Origin: [Clostridium] clostridioforme AGR2157 | GTDB lineage: Bacteria > Bacillota > Clostridia > Lachnospirales > Lachnospiraceae | DNA length: 42,928 nucleotides | NCBI RefSeq assembly: GCF_000424325.1 | Contig: NZ_AUJR01000045.1 | Span: 1 to 42,928, forward strand | Direction of reading: 5' to 3' | Shown here: positions 39,739-42,928 of the stretch, piece after piece | How the letters are laid out: each line of letters begins with the position of its first letter | Numbering within the stretch: the first letter of the stretch is position 1 | Program-made: the position numbers and the translations under genes | Notes under the pieces: model-generated | Told to the model about the DNA's origin: nothing | Database searches by the model: none | Seen by the model: the letters and a program-made list of their open reading frames with translations, nothing else

Positions 39739-40140
39739 TCACCTCACAATCTCATCTTTCAGCAGGCCTACCTTCTGATGCTCCAGACCAGTAAGAGCAC
39801 CGCCCACCGGGTCATAGTATCTTTGCGGCTCACCAGCGAAATACCGATCTGCCTTGTTTGCGTGCCCCAGGTTCCCGCCACGGACAATCCTTAACTCATC
39901 ACCAGCCATGATATCCACTGACAGGTCACACGCCATCTTTTCCATGGACCGTTCCTTTGCGGCTGTCACTCCCATAATAGGACCGTCTCGCTTAGAACTG
40001 TATACCCTGCACGGGATGGGGGCCGTGTTCTGCTTCTGTCGCTTCTGTTTCATCAGGTTTCCTTCTTTGTCTGGGACTACGCGGTATATGTCAACCGTAT
40101 CCGTATACCATCCTTTAAAGATTGGATTATCAAATAACAT
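39739..40140 (-). CDS. Head closure-like protein (XkdH position)
   Basis: 133 aa; beta-rich with '[20 protein letters not shown]', '[19 protein letters not shown]' and '[20 protein letters not shown]'. In order and size it corresponds to the XkdH/head-closure connector. It overlaps the upstream DUF4054-like gene by 11 bases. Confidence 0.7.
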   Translation of the reverse strand: MLFDNPIFKGWYTDTVDIYRVVPDKEGNLMKQKRQKQNTAPIPCRVYSSKRDGPIMGVTAAKERSMEKMACDLSVDIMAGDELRIVRGGNLGHANKADRYFAGEPQRYYDPVGGALTGLEHQKVGLLKDEIVR

Positions 40141-40624
40141 ACATTCCTCCCATCCCGATCATGCGGGCCATAGTGGCCAGCTGCTGCCCGTACTGCGTGG
40201 AGTTCCAGGCTCCCCATTTTGCCATTGCCACCGTAACCGCCTCATTATCATAGCTGATGGAGGTATCTCCCATGGATGCCTCTTTAATCAACCCGGCCTG
40301 CTGGCCTTTGGCTGCCGCAGCCGCAGCCGATGGGGAGCCCTCCGAATAGGTCTTAAGATACAGCGTGCTGTAGTGAGCCACAAACAGCCCGGCGGCGTAT
40401 CTCCACATGTCATGGTACCGGCTGGGAAGGATGGTGGAATTTGCATTATCCACATACAGCTGCAGTATGGGGTCCGGTACCAGGCTTTTGCCCTCAGACT
40501 CTCCGGACCTTTTAAACTGTGGGAAATCTGCTAGGAACATCACAGATGTGTATGTACCCTTTTCACCCAGCGCTGGCATATTGGCCGCTGCAGCTATCAC
40601 TCCATTAAATTGTGCTCCATCCAT
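40130..40624 (-). CDS. Head-tail connector protein, DUF4054-like
   Basis: 164 aa. '[20 protein letters not shown]', '[20 protein letters not shown]', '[20 protein letters not shown]' and '[20 protein letters not shown]' match DUF4054, the helical adaptor just behind the portal. It ends in '[15 protein letters not shown]'. Confidence 0.85.
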   Translation of the reverse strand: MDGAQFNGVIAAAANMPALGEKGTYTSVMFLADFPQFKRSGESEGKSLVPDPILQLYVDNANSTILPSRYHDMWRYAAGLFVAHYSTLYLKTYSEGSPSAAAAAAKGQQAGLIKEASMGDTSISYDNEAVTVAMAKWGAWNSTQYGQQLATMARMIGMGGMYVI

Positions 40625-40636
40625 TCCCGTCCCTCC

Positions 40637-40927
40637 TTAACCTTTCACTTTCCTTCCGGTCTGCTTTGCCTGCTCTCCAGCGTCCGTGTCCGCTACCTCT
40701 GGTCTGATATCGTACTCTTTTGCTTTTTCTCCAGCGTCCGTGTCCGCTGCTTCCAGCGCCTTATCCGCTGTATTATCCGGCGTGGCAATGGATCCGTCAT
40801 GGATGGCTGCCTGTACCATCCAGTGCTTTGATGCCCAATCAGGAATAGTACCGATAAAATTGCGGGGGATAAGCAATTTCTGGTCTCCCTCGCGGATTTC
40901 AAAACATTTTTTACTGTTTATGAACAT
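40637..40927 (-). CDS. Small phage head-region protein with an internal repeat
   Basis: 96 aa. The first 50 residues ('KKCFEIREGDQKLLIPRNFI', 'IPDWASKHWMVQAAIHDGSI') form a conserved-looking module seen between capsid and connector genes. The tail has two copies of 'ADTDAGE.AK' encoded by a 21-bp direct repeat. Function unknown. Confidence 0.7.
   Translation of the reverse strand: MFINSKKCFEIREGDQKLLIPRNFIGTIPDWASKHWMVQAAIHDGSIATPDNTADKALEAADTDAGEKAKEYDIRPEVADTDAGEQAKQTGRKVKG
40674..40748. repeat. 21-bp direct repeat inside a head-region gene
   Basis: Identical 21-bp copies at 40674-40694 and 40728-40748, starting TCTCCAGCG and ending GTCCGCT, 54 bases apart. 54 is 18 codons, so loss or gain would keep frame. 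Confidence 0.8.
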
Positions 40928-40941
40928 ATGGCTACCCTCCC

Positions 40942-41985
40942 TTAGATTCCGTCCACATAGCGCATGATGTCCTCATAATACATCTGCACCTCAGATATAT
41001 TTGCCATGTATGCTGTGTCATAGCACACATTCTCCGCGTTCGGCTGTGTCATGGCACGGCTTAATGGGGCCAGTTCATCGCTAGCCACATACCGTTCTTT
41101 GTTAATGTATACCACCATGCGGTCATTCCCACCCGTGCCGGCACCCTTACACCAGGAACATCCCCCGATATACAGGTCACTACCGTTAGTCTTGGCCACA
41201 TTGTTATCCAGCAGGAACTGCAGGATTGTCTTCTCGGCCAGTTCCGTCACCTTCGTGGTTGCCAGGTAATTAATCTGTTCGTATGGCATGATGATATGGT
41301 TCGGGACCGCATCCCTGTCATACTCCGCAGTTTCCCAAACAGCCAGAATGGCATCGTTGATATCCTGGAGTATCTGATCCGGTGTCTTATCCTTAAATTT
41401 CGTGGAGCTACCTGTTCCGGTTGCCGCAGCATTTGCCGTGGTGACTTCCGGATTATTGATAAGGCCAGTAGAACCATAGCGTTTGATGCCCACGTATACA
41501 TTAGCGTCCATATGCTTATCATAGGCCATACGGATTCCATCCCGCAGGATGCTTTCCAAGCTACGTCCAGTCAGTTTCTCGCGCTGCATATCCACCCACA
41601 TGATTCTCATTCCGATAGAAAAAATATGGGTTTTGAATAATCCCTTATCAAAATTAGCCTGTACCATCGGGATACCGTTGGCCCCGCCTGCATGTACCAG
41701 GCCATCCTCGCTTCCTCCGGTCACTCCATACCCCACATTCATGGCGCTTACAAACTCGGCCCAGCCGCCGCCCACTCTCATTGGAATATCACGGCTGTAC
41801 GTGAAACTGGTAAGGGGCTGCCTTATGACGTTATCCTTCTTTTCAAGTTCGGACTGCAGGAGCGCACCTCCATTGGCAATTGCCGCCGAATCCATTGTCT
41901 GGAACCGCTGTGGAGCGGCCGCACCAGTTGGTGAGGATGATATCACGCCACCGTCAAAGGTCCCCATGCTCTGAAATTTGCTCAT
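40942..41985 (-). CDS. Major capsid protein (DUF2184-like)
   Basis: 347 aa. 'GGWAEFVSAMNVGYGVTGGS', 'GIPMVQANFDKGLFKTHIFS', 'IGMRIMWVDMQREKLTGRSL', 'DKHMDANVYVGIKRYGSTGL' and the late 'MRYVDGI' end match the DUF2184 capsid family (HK97-fold). It lies between the decoration-like protein and the connector genes, as expected. Confidence 0.87.
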   Translation of the reverse strand: MSKFQSMGTFDGGVISSSPTGAAAPQRFQTMDSAAIANGGALLQSELEKKDNVIRQPLTSFTYSRDIPMRVGGGWAEFVSAMNVGYGVTGGSEDGLVHAGGANGIPMVQANFDKGLFKTHIFSIGMRIMWVDMQREKLTGRSLESILRDGIRMAYDKHMDANVYVGIKRYGSTGLINNPEVTTANAAATGTGSSTKFKDKTPDQILQDINDAILAVWETAEYDRDAVPNHIIMPYEQINYLATTKVTELAEKTILQFLLDNNVAKTNGSDLYIGGCSWCKGAGTGGNDRMVVYINKERYVASDELAPLSRAMTQPNAENVCYDTAYMANISEVQMYYEDIMRYVDGI

Positions 41986-41999
41986 TGTGTTTTTCCTCC

Positions 42000-42509
42000 T
42001 TATGCTCTGTTGCAGGACATAATCCTGATTTCTGCTACATTATTGGCATCCTTACCACCATGCCACTCACAGTTCGTAAGTTCTACGGTCTTACCAGAAT
42101 CCTCAGACGCTTCAAAACCTCCTATAACGCCTGTAGGGATTGACTCATTGGCAACAGTGCGAATATATACCTTTCCGCCTAATTTTGGTGTTCCTACGTT
42201 ACACAACACGTTGATACATCCGCGCTTGAACACACTCACCGCTTCATCCGGCCTATACTCTCCAGCGGACTGTGAAAGATAGGATGTAGCGCTCTTAAAC
42301 TCGCGGGAAGCAATTCCCACAAAATCAGCAGCCGTTCCAGAAGCCCCGAAGGCCACTACCTTTTCATTACTGTCATAAACAAGAGGAGTGCCAAACACTA
42401 CCGCTTCACTCCCTCCCAGTGGATGGGTATCCACTATCATATCTGGCTGTCTGGCATAATCACCTGCATATCCATGTGTCATGTTCTTTCCGATAACCTG
42501 TCCTTTCAT
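42000..42509 (-). CDS. Capsid cement/head decoration-like protein
   Basis: 169 aa, beta-rich: 'MKGQVIGKNMTHGYAGDYAR', 'PLGGSEAVVFGTPLVYDSNE', 'FVGIASREFKSATSYLSQSA' and 'FKRGCINVLCNVGTPKLGGK'. This is the usual pattern of structural-cement (gp24-like) proteins found next to DUF2184 capsid genes. It begins one base inside the stop of the upstream gene. Confidence 0.78.
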   Translation of the reverse strand: MKGQVIGKNMTHGYAGDYARQPDMIVDTHPLGGSEAVVFGTPLVYDSNEKVVAFGASGTAADFVGIASREFKSATSYLSQSAGEYRPDEAVSVFKRGCINVLCNVGTPKLGGKVYIRTVANESIPTGVIGGFEASEDSGKTVELTNCEWHGGKDANNVAEIRIMSCNRA

Positions 42510-42928
42510 TACTTCATACCTCCATTCTTTTTGTGTGGATTCATGGCATCATAGGCAGCCTGATACGCATCTAAATCCATCTGTGGCTTCTGGTCAGCCA
42601 TCTTTGCCGCATTCTTTTGGGCCGCCTGGGCAATCTTCGTAATATCGCTTACCGCATCCTTATCGGTCAGACAGGATACCAGGGAATCGGTAACGGCCTT
42701 CCTTGTATCTTCATCCTTAATCCCTGCAATAACCGGCCTGAGCTGCTTTACGACAGCTGCCATGACTGCCTTATCTGCTGCACATGCTGATTTATCCAGT
42801 TCTTCTGCCGGAACCACTTTCGCCTCAGTTGTTGGAGCCGATGGCTCCCCGCCTTCCCCCGTCAGTTCCTTTACCAGGCTGTCCAGTGGGTCTTCGGCCG
42901 GCTTCTCAATAGGCACTCCAGGTTTTTC
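42509..42928 (-). CDS. Capsid maturation protein, C-terminal part (DUF2213-like; runs off right edge)
   Basis: The frame is open through the window edge ('EKPGVPIEKPAEDPLDSLVK...'), so a GTG at 42916 is not a real start. The visible 139 residues are acidic and Ala-rich with 'VVKQLRPVIAGIKDEDTRKA' and end 'MDLDAYQAAYDAMNPHKKNG'. Such tails belong to DUF2213-type proteins, thought to be prohead protease/scaffold fusions, encoded just upstream of the cement and capsid genes. The protease part would be outside the window. Confidence 0.65.
   Translation of the reverse strand, partial: EKPGVPIEKPAEDPLDSLVKELTGEGGEPSAPTTEAKVVPAEELDKSACAADKAVMAAVVKQLRPVIAGIKDEDTRKAVTDSLVSCLTDKDAVSDITKIAQAAQKNAAKMADQKPQMDLDAYQAAYDAMNPHKKNGGMK

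Larger units (their letters stand above)
20560..42928 (-). mobile_element. PBSX/Xkd-like contractile-tailed prophage, late genes to attachment end
   Basis: The gene order capsid, connectors, XkdI-, XkdJ-, XkdK-, XkdM-, XkdN-, XkdO-, XkdP-, XkdQ-, XkdR-, XkdS-, XkdT- and XkdU-like, fibres, holin, endolysin is that of PBSX-related myoviruses, with all late genes on the minus strand. No late gene is visibly broken, so particles may be made. The left boundary is set at the rlmCD-tail junction (inference). Terminase, portal, lysogeny and integrase genes lie beyond the right edge. Confidence 0.8.

Noticed and set aside
1-42928. tRNA, rRNA and CRISPR arrays
   Set aside because: I looked for tRNA-like T-loop patterns next to the recombinase and prophage ends and for regular repeat-spacer arrays, and saw none I could support.

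Overview
The window looks like a chromosome segment of a gut Lachnospiraceae (Clostridium cluster XIVa) bacterium. I base this on gene content (anaerobic ThiH-type thiazole synthesis, WYL regulator with ClbS-like and TIGR04076 genes, PBSX-like phage genes of clostridial type), strong AGGAGG ribosome sites and moderate GC. The species cannot be named from the sequence alone.

Layout. (1) 1-2100, minus strand: the start of an IS200/IS605 TnpA running off the left edge, then a small operon of a WYL regulator, a ClbS/DfsB-like protein with an internal deletion, and a TIGR04076 protein. (2) 2354-6389, plus strand: thiSFGHE, preceded by one promoter and two TPP riboswitches in tandem, each with its own intrinsic terminator. 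(3) 6433-11998, minus strand: a LacI-type regulator, a complete TRAP transporter (dctPQM) and two esterases. Near-identical palindromic operators lie in front of the regulator and of dctP; the set looks like an uptake and de-acetylation system for an acidic, acetylated carbohydrate. (4) 12225-13890: broken IS3 and IS110 remnants and a PBECR4-like orphan. (5) About 13890-20560: a decayed integrative element with a large serine recombinase, a RhuM protein, a truncated VapE-type replication protein, a frameshifted excisionase-like HTH gene, a zinc-finger protein and small proteins. It ends in a piece of the C-terminal tail found on rlmCD genes, a common integration site. (6) About 20560-42928 and beyond the right edge: a contractile-tailed (myovirus, PBSX/Xkd-like) prophage read leftwards. 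It runs from a capsid-maturation protein through capsid, head-tail connectors, sheath, tube, chaperone, tape measure, baseplate and fibres to holin and endolysin. Terminase, portal, lysogeny genes and integrase are outside the window.

The best candidates for something under-described are: the two-gene unit at the prophage end (a Panacea/SocA-like protein plus a small two-helix membrane protein, on the strand opposite the late genes, between lysis genes and the attachment end), a typical place for toxin-antitoxin or anti-phage cargo; a pair of perfect 14-bp palindromes and a terminator just before the endolysin; and an acyltransferase cargo gene with its own promoter and terminator inside the tail/lysis region. 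The tail chaperone shows a clear -1 frameshift signal, with a 51-codon extension whose stop overlaps the tape-measure start. All family names come from recognising sequence motifs; no database search was run.
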